The notes under the pieces were generated by a model. The model was not told the origin of the DNA, searched no databases, and saw nothing but the letters and a program-made list of their open reading frames with translations. Below, one piece after another: positions 26,789 through 34,701 of a stretch of DNA of 64,000 bases; the first letter of the stretch is position 1, and each line of letters starts with the position of its first letter. The stretch covers positions 1 through 64,000 of the forward strand of contig CAZIOS010000004.1 of NCBI GenBank assembly GCA_964540905.1. Direction: 5' to 3'. A program made the translations under genes and the position numbers. Source of the stretch: VAYN01 sp964540905 (GTDB taxonomy: Bacteria > Actinomycetota > Thermoleophilia > Solirubrobacterales > 70-9).

Positions 26789-27822
26789 CGGCGGATCAAC
26801 TTCAGCTGCTTGTAGACGGTCGCCCTCGCCTTGCCGGCGTGGACGGTCTCCTTGAAGAGCAGGCGCCTGCTCTTCGCCAGCTTCCGCCGCGCCTTTGGCT
26901 TCACCCTGAGGACGACCCGCTTCGCCTTGCCCTCCTTCACCCTGACCGTGCGGGTGGCGGTGGCCGGCCTGTGCTTCTTCAGCAGGCCCCGGAGGGCGAT
27001 CCGGCAGCTGCCGCCGACCTTGGCCGGGCAGCGCAGGTTGACCAGCAGGCGCTTGTTCCTGCCCATCAGCGTCGCCGTGGTCGGGGCGCCTCCCTGCTGC
27101 AGCAGCAAGAGCAGCCGCCTGTCGCCGACGCCGCTCCCGCCTCCTTCGCCATTGGCTCCGGCGGCGCCTTTGCCTTTGCCGCCGCTGCCACCCCCTTCGC
27201 TACCGACCGTCAGCGCCACGTTGTCGAAGCGGACGCTGGTGGCGCCGGCGAGGAGGCCGGTCCCGGCCACGCTCGAGCTGGTTTCGGTCGCGATCGAGAT
27301 CGCGTAGGTGTGGCCGGCCTTGACCGTGGCGGCGGCATCCTTGCCGGTGAACGGCGAGGCTTTGCTCATCGTCTCGGTCAGCAGCACCGAGTTGGTCCCC
27401 GCGGTGCGGTCGATCAGGCTCACCGTGTAGCTGGCCTGCGGCGCCAGGTCGACAAGGTTGCCCGGCGCGAACTGGCGATCCAGGTGCAGGGTGCCGGCGC
27501 CGCCCGCGCTGACGGTGAAGTCGGGTGACTGCACCGTCACCGTCGATTTGAACAGCGTCAGCAGGTTCAGCGTGATCGTCGTCTTCGCCGCGATCGAGCC
27601 GGGCGGATTGCCGTCGCTGCCGTCGTAGCCGCCTTCGGCGCTGCAGAAGGCAGCGGGGTCACAGTTCGCTTCCGTCGTCTGCCAGCCCTGGGCGCCGCCG
27701 CTGAAAGTGCCTTCACCGGCGGGATAGCCCGCCGCGCCCGCGGGCGCGGCGACCAGGCAGCAGCCGACCATAACCGCGCAGATAATGGCCGCCGCTTTCG
27801 TGCGTGCTCCTGGGGATCGCAT
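26785..27822 (-). CDS. Secreted beta-rich protein of unknown function
   Basis: A 345-residue protein. A Sec signal (AAAIICAVMVGCCLVAAPAG) ends near residue 30. Residues 34-205 look like a beta-sandwich or lectin-like domain (EGTFSGGAQGWQTTEANCDP, TLHLDRQFAPGNLVDLAPQA). A Gly-rich linker and a basic C-terminal domain follow (NLRCPAKVGGSCRIALRG, LLKKHRPATATRTVRVKEGK, KLAKSRRLLFKETVHAG), a pattern common in actinobacterial secreted proteins. The binding partner is unknown. It is not part of the operon further right but shows a similar basic C-terminus. Confidence 0.72.
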   Translation of the reverse strand: MRSPGARTKAAAIICAVMVGCCLVAAPAGAAGYPAGEGTFSGGAQGWQTTEANCDPAAFCSAEGGYDGSDGNPPGSIAAKTTITLNLLTLFKSTVTVQSPDFTVSAGGAGTLHLDRQFAPGNLVDLAPQASYTVSLIDRTAGTNSVLLTETMSKASPFTGKDAAATVKAGHTYAISIATETSSSVAGTGLLAGATSVRFDNVALTVGSEGGGSGGKGKGAAGANGEGGGSGVGDRRLLLLLQQGGAPTTATLMGRNKRLLVNLRCPAKVGGSCRIALRGLLKKHRPATATRTVRVKEGKAKRVVLRVKPKARRKLAKSRRLLFKETVHAGKARATVYKQLKLIRR

Positions 27823-27956
27823 CGCATGCTCCTTTCGCTCGTGCCCCGCCCAAATCGCCAGCAGGGTCTGACCGCACCGATACCCAGGCTTCCACTGGCC
27901 ATCGGTGATCTGGACACATGCCCGACCCCACCTATTCCCCCTAAGATGCCCCTCCC

Positions 27957-28028
27957 GGGCGCGTAGCTCAGTGGGAGAGCGCTCGCTTCACACGCGAGAG
28001 GTCGCTGGTTCGAAACCAGCCGTGCCCA
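27957..28028 (+). tRNA. tRNA-Val (CAC)
   Basis: A complete cloverleaf of 72 nt. The acceptor is GGGCGCG/CGTGCCC (one G-U pair), the D-stem GCTC/GAGC, the anticodon stem CTCGC/GCGAG around TTCACAC with anticodon CAC, and the T-arm GCTGG-TTCGAAA-CCAGC. CCA is not encoded. Confidence 0.95.
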
Positions 28029-28116
28029 TCGGTTGAATCTAGCTATGGGGCGGGATTGCGGACCGGAAGTGCAGGTCGTCAAGGCTCCCGACTCCACGAA
28101 ATCGGCATTGGCACCG

Positions 28117-28191
28117 GCCCCGATAGCTCAGCTGGATAGAGCGATCCCCCTCCTAAGAGATAGGCCGCAGATTCGAATCCTGCTCGGGGCA
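28117..28191 (+). tRNA. tRNA-Arg (CCT)-like, with structural defects
   Basis: The acceptor (GCCCCGA/TCGGGGC), D-stem (GCTC/GAGC) and T-loop TTCGAAT are perfect. The anticodon stem ATCCC/GAGAT has a C-A mismatch, and the loop CCTCCTAA has eight bases instead of seven, with CCT as the likely anticodon (28152-28154). The T-stem GCAGA/CCTGC has an A-C mismatch at the normally invariant 53-61 pair. It is either a decayed gene or an unusual decoder. The 3' part overlaps the end of the TetR gene on the other strand. Confidence 0.65.
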
Positions 28192-28872
28192 CTCCCCTTT
28201 CCCCGCGATCTGTGCCGCCTCGTCGGCGCCGAGATAGGGGGTGAGGACGAGCTGGGCGACTTCGGGCTCAAATGCCCTCAGCGTCTCGGCGCCCTCGGGC
28301 AGGCGGGCGGCGAGGAGCGCCGAGACAGCGCCGACCAGGGCCTCCTCGGTGAGGTCCGGCAGGAGGGGGCCGCGCGAGGTGTAGCGGCGGCCCTCCCGCA
28401 GCAGGGCGGCGAGGTGGGCGTTGTAGTCGCTCACCTGCCTGGCGACCGTGAGGTCGGAGCCCAGCGCGTCGAGGGTGAGCAGGCGCATCCGCTCCGGCCT
28501 GGCGGTCGCCATGGCGAAGAGCGCCCCGAGCGCCGCCCGCAGCTTGCGCGGCCATTCGCGCTCGCTCGCGCAGGCGCGGGTCATCTCGGCCAGCAAGCGC
28601 TCGAAGGCGGCACGGTGGGCGGCGAGGACGCAGTCGCGCTTGTTGTCGAAGTTGGCGTAGAAGGTGGTGCGCGAGACGCCGGCGGCCTCGATGATGTGCT
28701 TGACGGTGAGCGCCGCATAGCCCCGCTCCGCCAGGGCCTGGGCGGTGCCGGCGAGCAGGCGCCGGCGCTGGTTTGCCGCCACCACCTCGAAGGGAAGTCG
28801 GTGGCGGCCGCGGGGCAGGGGCTCAAGCTTGGAGTTCTCCTCGGTGACGCTTCTTGGCGGCGGAAGGGTCAT
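28153..28872 (-). CDS. TetR-family regulator running into the tRNA-Arg
   Basis: A 239-residue protein. The HTH is residues about 35-80 (ALTVKHIIEAAGVSRTTFYA, then NFDNKRDCVLAAHRAAFERL), followed by a helical ligand domain. The natural-looking end is near TPYLGADEAAQIAG. The last dozen residues (CPEQDSNLRPIS) are translated from the complement of the tRNA-Arg, so the original stop may have been lost. The ATG at 28872 lies about 160 nt after a conserved operator-promoter module (29034-29080). The effector is unknown. Confidence 0.8.
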   Translation of the reverse strand: MTLPPPRSVTEENSKLEPLPRGRHRLPFEVVAANQRRRLLAGTAQALAERGYAALTVKHIIEAAGVSRTTFYANFDNKRDCVLAAHRAAFERLLAEMTRACASEREWPRKLRAALGALFAMATARPERMRLLTLDALGSDLTVARQVSDYNAHLAALLREGRRYTSRGPLLPDLTEEALVGAVSALLAARLPEGAETLRAFEPEVAQLVLTPYLGADEAAQIAGKGECPEQDSNLRPIS

Positions 28873-29033
28873 GTCTTTGCAGCTATCTCGGGAAACAGGA
28901 AGCCCGGGCGCCGAAGGAATCGAGAGTGTTCGACGCCCGGGGCCGCCTGCTCGTTTCTCTTGCGCCGCCAGGGAAACGACGCATGGCCTTGGTAAGCCTC
29001 ACCCAGGATCGCCCCTGCGAGGCTGCACCGCCA

Positions 29034-29080
29034 CGCAGATGTTGTGAAGCAAGTAGTCATCGCTTCGTATGGCCTACGAC
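29034..29080 (-). promoter_or_regulatory. Palindrome-promoter module upstream of TetR-1
   Basis: On the plus strand CGCAGATGTTGTGAAG (29034-29049) is followed 14 bp later by TTCGTAT-GGC-CTACGAC (29064-29080). Read on the minus strand, a 17-bp dyad precedes a -10-like region by about 19 bp, as in the three sister modules. This copy has the weakest -10 match (CAACAT). The interval 28873-29107 otherwise holds no convincing gene and would be a long leader for TetR-1. Confidence 0.55.
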
Positions 29081-29107
29081 TCGGCGTCGATCTCGGCCGC
29101 GAGTCGC

Positions 29108-30334
29108 CTATTGAGATCTTTCAAGACGCCGCAGCCGCAGGGCGGTTTCAAGCTCGACCCGTCGGGCGCCGACGGGGTGACCGAGGCGCTCCTCGGCGGC
29201 GCGCAGGCGGTTGGCGACGGTCTGCTGGTGGACGCCCAGGGCAGCCGCGGCAGAAGCGGCGTTGTGCTCGGCGGCGAAGTAGGCGATGATCGTCTCGCGG
29301 ATCCGCTGGGAGGTGGCCGAGTCGTCATCGATGCCACGCAGCTCGTGGGTGACGAAGGCGCGGGCGTCGGCCTGGTTGTCGCTGGCGAGGGCCTCGACCG
29401 CGACGTCTGAGTAGAAGACCAGCGGGCGGTCGGCCTTGCGGGCCACCCAACGGGCGCGCAGCGCCTGACGATTGGTGGCCCGGAAGCCCGCTTCGCCGAA
29501 GGCCTCCAGACCGAAGGCGAGGCCTGTGCCCGCGGGGGGCTGGAGGGCTCTCAGCTCCCTTTCCTCGCCGGCGTCAAGCGGGCGCGAGCCGCTGGCCCAC
29601 CCCCACCAGTTCTGGTCGAGCACGCCGACGATCAAGATCGGCCGCGCCAGCGCCAGCGCCAACTCCCGCGCCAGCGGCTCGCCCTGCGCACCCCAGACGA
29701 CGAAGCCGAGGTGGTAGCGCTCCAGGTCGTGGTCGAGCTGGGCGGCGCCGATGGGGTCGCCTTCAAGCAGGCTCGTGATCGCGTGGAAGCGGCGCTGCTC
29801 TCCGTCCCTGGCGGCTCGCTCGAGCTCGTGCTGATAAACGTCGGTGACATAGTCGCTGAGCAGGCCGGCGTAGCGAAAGAAGTACTCCGAGCCGCGGCGT
29901 AGCAGCTCATGGCGTTCCTGCGAGTCGGAGACCGAGCCCTCGACCAGGTCAAGCCAACGCTCCCATAGGCTCATCTGGGCGATCCGGTAGCCATTCAAAA
30001 GGGCTTTCAGCCCTCCCATCCTCGCTGCTGCCCGCGCCCCGGTGACATCGACGTCGGGGCAGTGGTCGGGCAGGATGCCGCGGCGAAAGCCGTGCAGCTG
30101 AGTCCGCAGGCTGGCGCGGGCGAAGGGCTGGACTTCCTCCCAGAGGAACGGGTTCTCCACGACCCACGGGGGCAGACTCCCCCGTGCCCGCTCAAGGACG
30201 AGGGCGACGATCTGGTCGAGGGCGGTCTCCAGTGCCGCGACGAGGCGGGTGAACTCAGCCGACCTCTGTCCCACCGCGGCCTCAGGCCCGATCGCGCCCC
30301 GCTGCACATCTAATTGCCCACCCTGTCCGCTCAT
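29108..30334 (-). CDS. PucR/CdaR-type transcriptional regulator 1
   Basis: A 408-residue regulator. The N-terminal 180 residues are helical (LVAALETALDQIVALVLERA, LLNGYRIAQMSLWERWLDLV). The middle is a degenerate GGDEF-like sensor, and the C-terminus is the PucR helix-turn-helix (ETIIAYFAAEHNAASAAAAL then GVHQQTVANRLRAAEERLG). PucR-type proteins usually activate catabolic or stress genes in response to a metabolite. It is a tandem paralogue of the next gene. A palindrome-promoter module stands about 170 nt upstream, implying a long leader. Confidence 0.87.
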   Translation of the reverse strand: MSGQGGQLDVQRGAIGPEAAVGQRSAEFTRLVAALETALDQIVALVLERARGSLPPWVVENPFLWEEVQPFARASLRTQLHGFRRGILPDHCPDVDVTGARAAARMGGLKALLNGYRIAQMSLWERWLDLVEGSVSDSQERHELLRRGSEYFFRYAGLLSDYVTDVYQHELERAARDGEQRRFHAITSLLEGDPIGAAQLDHDLERYHLGFVVWGAQGEPLARELALALARPILIVGVLDQNWWGWASGSRPLDAGEERELRALQPPAGTGLAFGLEAFGEAGFRATNRQALRARWVARKADRPLVFYSDVAVEALASDNQADARAFVTHELRGIDDDSATSQRIRETIIAYFAAEHNAASAAAALGVHQQTVANRLRAAEERLGHPVGARRVELETALRLRRLERSQ

Positions 30335-30506
30335 CTGCGCTCGGATCTCCGCCTCGCTGGTCTTTCAAGGCCATGAGAGGCAAGAAGGCCCAAGCCACCC
30401 CCCTAGGGAAGGCTCAGGCAACCTCGAAGCACGCACGCCACTGGGCGCGATGCCCCGCTTTTCACACTGTCGAAGCAGTGTGGACGCTGACTAGAGGCGC
30501 CCGCTA

Positions 30507-30553
30507 CGCAAATAGTCCGAAGCCTTCGACAGATGACTCGTAGGGTTTGCGAA
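30507..30553 (-). promoter_or_regulatory. Palindrome-promoter module upstream of PucR-1
   Basis: CGCAAATAGTCCGAAG (30507-30522) precedes CTCGTAG-GGT-TTGCGAA (30537-30553) by 14 bp on the plus strand. On the minus strand this reads TTCGCAA-ACC-CTACGAG, then 19 bp, then GACTAT and TTGCG. The arrangement matches the modules at 29064, 32676 and 51737. Confidence 0.6.
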
Positions 30554-30569
30554 TCCGGCCGGCGGGCGA

Positions 30570-31775
30570 TCAGATCTCCTCGCGCGAGAGCGAGTCGCGC
30601 AGGCGCAGGGCGACGGCCAGCTCGAGGTGGCGGGCGCCGAGCGGGTGGCCGATCCGTTCCTCGATCACCCGCAGGCGGTTGGTGACTGTCTGGTGGTGGA
30701 CGCCGAGCGCGGCCCCGGCCGAGGCCGCGTTGAGCTCCGCCGCGAAGTAGGCGGCGAGGGTTTCGCGCAGGCGCGCGGAGGCAACGGAGGGGTCGTCGAT
30801 GCCGTGCAGCTCGTGGGCGACGAAGGCGCGGGCGTCGCTTTCGGCTTCGGTCGCCAGCGTCTCCACCGCCACGTCCTCGTAGTGGATCACCGCCGGGCCG
30901 GGTGGCGCCACCCACTGCGCCCGCAAGGCCTGGTGGTTGGTCGCCCGCAGGCCCGCCTCGCCGAAGCCCTCGAGGCCGAAGGCGATCCTGATCCCCGGGC
31001 CCGGCTCGAAGCGGCTCAGCTCCGCTTCCTGGTGGGAATCGAGCGGGCGCGAGCCGCTGATCCAGCCCCACCAGTTGTTGTGGAGGCGGAGGGTGAGCTG
31101 GACCGGGCGGCCGAGGCTGACGCCGAGCTGGCGCACGGCCTTGTCGGCCCCCTCCCCCCAGGCGACGCAGCCAAGGTGGTAGTGGTTGAGGTCGATGTCG
31201 AAGTGGGAGCCGGAGAGGGGGTCGGCCTCGAGCAGGCTCTTGATCGCCTGGAAGCGATGGTGCTCGCCCTGGGCGGCCGCCCGCTCCACCCCGCGCTGGT
31301 AGCCCTCGGCCATGTAGCGGCTGACCAGGTCGGCGTACTGGAAGAAGTACTGGGAGCCGTGGCGCAGCAGCTCGCGCTTGACGGCCTCGTCGGCGACCGA
31401 AGCCTCGATCAGCTCAAACCACGACCCCCAGAGCGCCATCTGGGCGAAGCGGTAGCCGGCCAGCAGCGAGGAGAGGTCCCCCACCCTGGCCGCCATCACG
31501 ATCAGGGTCGCGTCGATGTCCGGCAGGCGGCCCGGCAGGAAGCCGTCGCGGAAGGCCGCCCACTCGGTCCGCAGGGTGCCGCGGATGCACTCGCCCAGCT
31601 GCTGCCAGACCGGCCCGGTCTCCAGGATCCAGCGCGGCACCCGGCCCCGCATCGCCTCCAGGCCCTCGGCGGCGAGGAAGTCGAGTCTGGACTCCAGCTC
31701 GGCGACGAGGCGGTCGAATTCGGCGACAGTCGCCTCGCTCTGGAAGCGATCTACGGGGCTCAGCACCGGACCCAT
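30570..31775 (-). CDS. PucR/CdaR-type transcriptional regulator 2
   Basis: A 401-residue paralogue of PucR-1, colinear along its length (LLAGYRFAQMALWGSWFELI, DLNHYHLGCVAWGEGADKAV, NNWWGWISGSRPLDSHQEAE, then FGLEGFGEAGLRATNHQALR and the HTH ALGVHHQTVTNRLRVIEERI). The high similarity and head-to-tail order show a gene duplication. Its upstream region lacks the shared 17-bp palindrome but has a different dyad (31844-31862), so the copies may be controlled differently. Confidence 0.87.
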   Translation of the reverse strand: MGPVLSPVDRFQSEATVAEFDRLVAELESRLDFLAAEGLEAMRGRVPRWILETGPVWQQLGECIRGTLRTEWAAFRDGFLPGRLPDIDATLIVMAARVGDLSSLLAGYRFAQMALWGSWFELIEASVADEAVKRELLRHGSQYFFQYADLVSRYMAEGYQRGVERAAAQGEHHRFQAIKSLLEADPLSGSHFDIDLNHYHLGCVAWGEGADKAVRQLGVSLGRPVQLTLRLHNNWWGWISGSRPLDSHQEAELSRFEPGPGIRIAFGLEGFGEAGLRATNHQALRAQWVAPPGPAVIHYEDVAVETLATEAESDARAFVAHELHGIDDPSVASARLRETLAAYFAAELNAASAGAALGVHHQTVTNRLRVIEERIGHPLGARHLELAVALRLRDSLSREEI

Positions 31776-31843
31776 GGCTTCCCTCCGGTCCGGCTCTCGC
31801 CGTCAAACTCTCGAAACCGATGAGGCGCCTCCCACACGCTTCG

Positions 31844-31862
31844 TCTCGCGTGAGCCGCGAGA
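31844..31862. promoter_or_regulatory. Dyad upstream of PucR-2
   Basis: TCTCGCG-TGAGC-CGCGAGA is a perfect 7-bp inverted repeat, 69 bp before the PucR-2 start. It differs in sequence from the palindrome used at its three neighbours. It could be an operator or a short hairpin in the leader. Confidence 0.4.
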
Positions 31863-31941
31863 ACCCCATCTCGCAAGCTCCACCTCCGATTCCCTATGGA
31901 TGTTAGTCCTCGGGACGGCTTGTGGCAAATGCCCCTTTCGC

Positions 31942-32571
31942 TCAGCGCAGGGCCGAGGGGAGCCAGTCCGCCGGCTCGAGCGCCAAAGGCGGGGCGAGGA
32001 GCCGGGCCAGCTGGGGCGCCAGCTCCTCCAGGCCCTCGCCGTGCCCGTCCGCCAGGCGGGCGGCGATCAGCGCCATGGCGCCGCCGGCGAGCAGCTCCTC
32101 GCCGGCGGGCGAAGACGGAGAGTGCGGCGAGACGCTGGGCGGGCGGGCCTCGCGGAGAAGCTCGGCCAAGGAGTCGACCGCCCGCCGGTAGGTGCGGCGG
32201 TCGAGCTGGCGGACGGGCGAGTGGACCAGGCAGAGCTCGGCGAGGCGCGGCTGCGTCGCGAGGGCGCCCAGCAGCGCCGCGAGGGCGGCTTCGAGGCGCT
32301 CCGGCGGCGGGCGCGGCACCGAGAAGGCCGCGGCGAGGGGGTCGAGGAGGATGTCGAGGGCGGCTTCGCAGGCGAAGTCGAAGCACTCGTCGAGGTCGAC
32401 GAAATGCTCGTGGAAGTCCCGGGGCGAGACGCCGGCGACTTCGGCCACGTCCGTCGCCGTCAGCGAGGCGGGGCCGCGGCGGCCGACCGCCTCGATCAGC
32501 CCGACGACGATCTGCTGGCGCCGGTGGGCCTGGACGACGTGGGTGGACCCGGAAGCCTGGGGGTGGATCAA
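31942..32571 (-). CDS. TetR-family regulator 2
   Basis: A 209-residue regulator. The N-terminal HTH is LIEAVGRRGPASLTATDVAE then VAGVSPRDFHEHFVDLDECF; the rest is a helical ligand-binding domain (AALAALLGALATQPRLAELC). The recognition helix differs from TetR-1, so they need not share a site. The palindrome-promoter module lies 74-121 bp upstream. Position and operator suggest it belongs to the control unit of the secreted-protein locus. Confidence 0.82.
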   Translation of the reverse strand: MIHPQASGSTHVVQAHRRQQIVVGLIEAVGRRGPASLTATDVAEVAGVSPRDFHEHFVDLDECFDFACEAALDILLDPLAAAFSVPRPPPERLEAALAALLGALATQPRLAELCLVHSPVRQLDRRTYRRAVDSLAELLREARPPSVSPHSPSSPAGEELLAGGAMALIAARLADGHGEGLEELAPQLARLLAPPLALEPADWLPSALR

Positions 32572-32644
32572 GTCGGCGATGGGCGGTGCTCCTTCCCGAA
32601 CTCGATTGCATGTTCAGGATCGCCTCTTGGGGGCGCTGCCGCCA

Positions 32645-32692
32645 CGCAGATAGTCCGAAGGAAGACCGAAGGCGACTCGTAAAAGCTACGAA
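32645..32692 (-). promoter_or_regulatory. Palindrome-promoter module upstream of TetR-2
   Basis: CGCAGATAGTCCGAAG (32645-32660), then 15 bp, then CTCGTAA-AAG-CTACGAA (32676-32692). On the minus strand the dyad TTCGTAG-CTT-TTACGAG is followed 20 bp later by GACTAT and CTGCGTGGCGG. It is the best match to the module that drives the secreted-protein operon. Confidence 0.62.
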
Positions 32693-33155
32693 GGCGGGCG
32701 GCGCAGGCTCCCACGGTCATCGCCCTGCGCAGGTTCGGAAAGCGCTTTTCGCAGCCGTGCCGAACATTCCGCGATGAGCTCGACGATCCGGTCGAGGACC
32801 GGGCGATCTTGGAAATTGGCGGCAAGGGAGCGGCGGGCCCTCCGCAGCGGTGAGGACTCGTTCGACCGTCGCCAAGGCACGGCGCTTGACCAGGGCCGGT
32901 TTGACTTTGAGTGCGCTACCGAGGCCTTCTCGGGACATTCAGCCCTCATCGGCATCGACTGTGCGAGCCTGACTGGCTCGACGGCGCGTCTGAGGTCGGC
33001 CATCTCGGGGGCGTCGAGAGCCGGCCATGAAACCCGAGGAAACTGATCCGCCGCTCACTATCGTGGGGCCATAGGTGATCCCCTCCCGATCATCGGGCGC
33101 AACGTACTGACGGCGACGAAGGAAGGGGCACCGCTGACGCTGCGGCGCCAAGTGC
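32693..33155. other. Gene-free interval, possibly with a decayed minus-strand ORF
   Basis: No intact gene is convincing here. On the minus strand two overlapping short frames (32717-32938 and 32686-33003) look protein-like in complementary parts: VKPALVKRRALATVERVLTA in one, then PVLDRIVELIAECSARLRKA in the other. A single frameshift near 32840 would join them. It may be the remnant of a small gene. Otherwise the interval separates the TetR-2 promoter from the end of the secreted-protein operon. Confidence 0.35.
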
Positions 33156-33974
33156 TCACCCCCGTACCTCGCAGCGGCTGTTCAGGGTCAGCACCTGCCC
33201 CGGCTCGCCGAGGAAGGAGAAGCTCGTCCGCGCCAGCGGGAAGACCGCGCCGGGAAAGCCCTTGGGGGCGGGGCAGCCGGCGGAGAGGAAGCTGCGGCGG
33301 GCGCCCCTGTAGGAGAACTTGCGCGAGAGCCTCATCTCGACTTCGGTCAGGTTGCCCCAGGCGCGCAGGGAGGCCGGCAGGGTGGCGTCGAGGGTGGTGC
33401 CGTAGGTGCCGTGGGCGAGGCGGTCGACCCTGAAGGGGATCACGAAGGAGCTGGCGAAGGGACGGGCGGAGTAGATCTGGCCGAGCAGGATCGGCTTGCC
33501 GTGGCTTTCGCCGTTGAAGACGAGCATCTGGCCCCTGCTGACGTAGGGCTCCTGGCCCTTGAGCCCGACGAGCGCCGAGAAGTGCCCTCTGCCGACCAGC
33601 GCGGGGCGGCAGCTGGCCAGGGCGCGAGAGGTGCTGGCGGGCTGGATCTTGGCGTAGGGGCAGCTCGGCAGGCCGGCGGAGTCCAGCAGCCCGTTGCGGT
33701 TGATCTCGATCCCCAGCGTCTTCAGCGTCGGCGGGGCGCTGCCGTCGGTGGTCTTGATCCTCCAGCCGACCGAGACGGCGATCGGGGCCGACCCCTTACG
33801 GGGGAGCTTCTTGGGGGAGATGCGGCCGGTGACGGAGAGGCGCAGGGTGCCCTTCTGGGCCACTTCGGCGCTCGCGAAGCTGGCGGCTCCCAGCGCCAAG
33901 AGCGCGAGCGCTATCGCTGCGGCCACGCGGGCACTCGGCCGACCGCTCGGCTGCGGTTGTGGTGGTCTTCTCAT
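33156..33974 (-). CDS. Secreted protein, last gene of the surface operon
   Basis: A 272-residue protein. The ATG at 33974 (GAGG eight bases upstream) gives a signal sequence VAAAIALALLALGAASFASA. The mature part is beta-rich (LRLSVTGRISPKKLPRKGSA, LGIEINRNGLLDSAGLPSCP, RLAHGTYGTTLDATLPASLR) with paired cysteines. No family is recognised. A partial copy of its middle region survives as a remnant at 51782-52142, on the other side of the operon. It starts 31 bp after the lipoprotein gene and lacks the basic C-terminal tail of the larger proteins. Confidence 0.75.
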   Translation of the reverse strand: MRRPPQPQPSGRPSARVAAAIALALLALGAASFASAEVAQKGTLRLSVTGRISPKKLPRKGSAPIAVSVGWRIKTTDGSAPPTLKTLGIEINRNGLLDSAGLPSCPYAKIQPASTSRALASCRPALVGRGHFSALVGLKGQEPYVSRGQMLVFNGESHGKPILLGQIYSARPFASSFVIPFRVDRLAHGTYGTTLDATLPASLRAWGNLTEVEMRLSRKFSYRGARRSFLSAGCPAPKGFPGAVFPLARTSFSFLGEPGQVLTLNSRCEVRG

Positions 33975-34005
33975 CTGTCGAGGCCTCTCATGGATGGGCA
34001 TGCGG

Positions 34006-34701
34006 CTAGAGCACCAGGGCGACACCGGTGAGGGCGGCGACCTTCCACTCTCCGCCCTCGCGGCGCAGGGGCAGGTTGTAGGCCTTGCCAGCGGCGTTTC
34101 GGTAGATCACGAAGGCCTGGGAGCCCTTGACCCTCAGGCTGAGCACATGGATCTGGGAGCCGGAGCGCAACAGCGGCTTCGGCGCCCTGGCGAGCATCGT
34201 GCCCAGGACTGCGGCGCAACCGCCGCCCTTGATCTGCGGCGAGCGCTTGGCGGCTCTGGTCATTTTGCGCTGGGTCGAGGAGGGTAGGTAGGTGCAGGCC
34301 ACAGCCCAGCGCCCGTCGGCCTCGGAATCGAGGAAGGCCTTGGCCGCCGCTGCCACCGCAATTCGCTCGGCCGCGGGGGCCTCGGTGCCATAGGTCTGGA
34401 TCGAGTTGTCCCCGCCCTTGCTGGTCGGCACGCCGGGGGCAGGCGCGCTGGTGCCCTGGTTGGGCAGCGGGTTGGGATCGGTGGGGGCGGGGCCGCTCGG
34501 CCTCTGGGAACCGCCGCCCTGCTTTGGAGTCGTCTGCTCTTGGCCCTTCTGAGTCGTCGTCTTCGTGGTGGTGGCCGAAGTCGAGGTCGAGGTCGAGGTG
34601 GCCGGGGCCGAGGCCGAGGTGGAGCTGCCGCCGCCACCACAGCCGGCGATGACGGCGCTCAGGGCGAGGATCGGGATGATGGGGAATTTTTTGAGTTTCA
34701 T
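34006..34701 (-). CDS. Lipoprotein with Ser/Thr-rich linker
   Basis: A 231-residue protein. The ATG at 34701 follows AGGAAG, and the signal ends in a lipobox with Cys21 (ALSAVIAGC). Residues 22-110 are a Ser/Thr/Gln/Pro-rich linker (STSTSTSATTTKTTTQKG), likely spanning the wall. The C-terminal domain (AAAAKAFLDSEADGRWAVAC, AFVIYRNAAGKAYNLPLRRE) has the form of a small NTF2-like or membrane-accessory fold seen in actinobacterial lipoproteins. It overlaps the NHL gene by 4 bp. It may tether or assist the other secreted products. Confidence 0.78.
   Translation of the reverse strand: MKLKKFPIIPILALSAVIAGCGGGGSSTSASAPATSTSTSTSATTTKTTTQKGQEQTTPKQGGGSQRPSGPAPTDPNPLPNQGTSAPAPGVPTSKGGDNSIQTYGTEAPAAERIAVAAAAKAFLDSEADGRWAVACTYLPSSTQRKMTRAAKRSPQIKGGGCAAVLGTMLARAPKPLLRSGSQIHVLSLRVKGSQAFVIYRNAAGKAYNLPLRREGGEWKVAALTGVALVL

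Noticed and set aside
31901..31945. Fifth copy of the palindrome-promoter module before PucR-2
   Set aside because: GGACTAA occurs, but no TTCGTAG-type dyad is found at the expected 19-20 bp distance.
32686..33003. Intact gene for a 105-aa protein
   Set aside because: Only the second half looks protein-like, and the first half makes sense in another frame; at best a frameshifted remnant.
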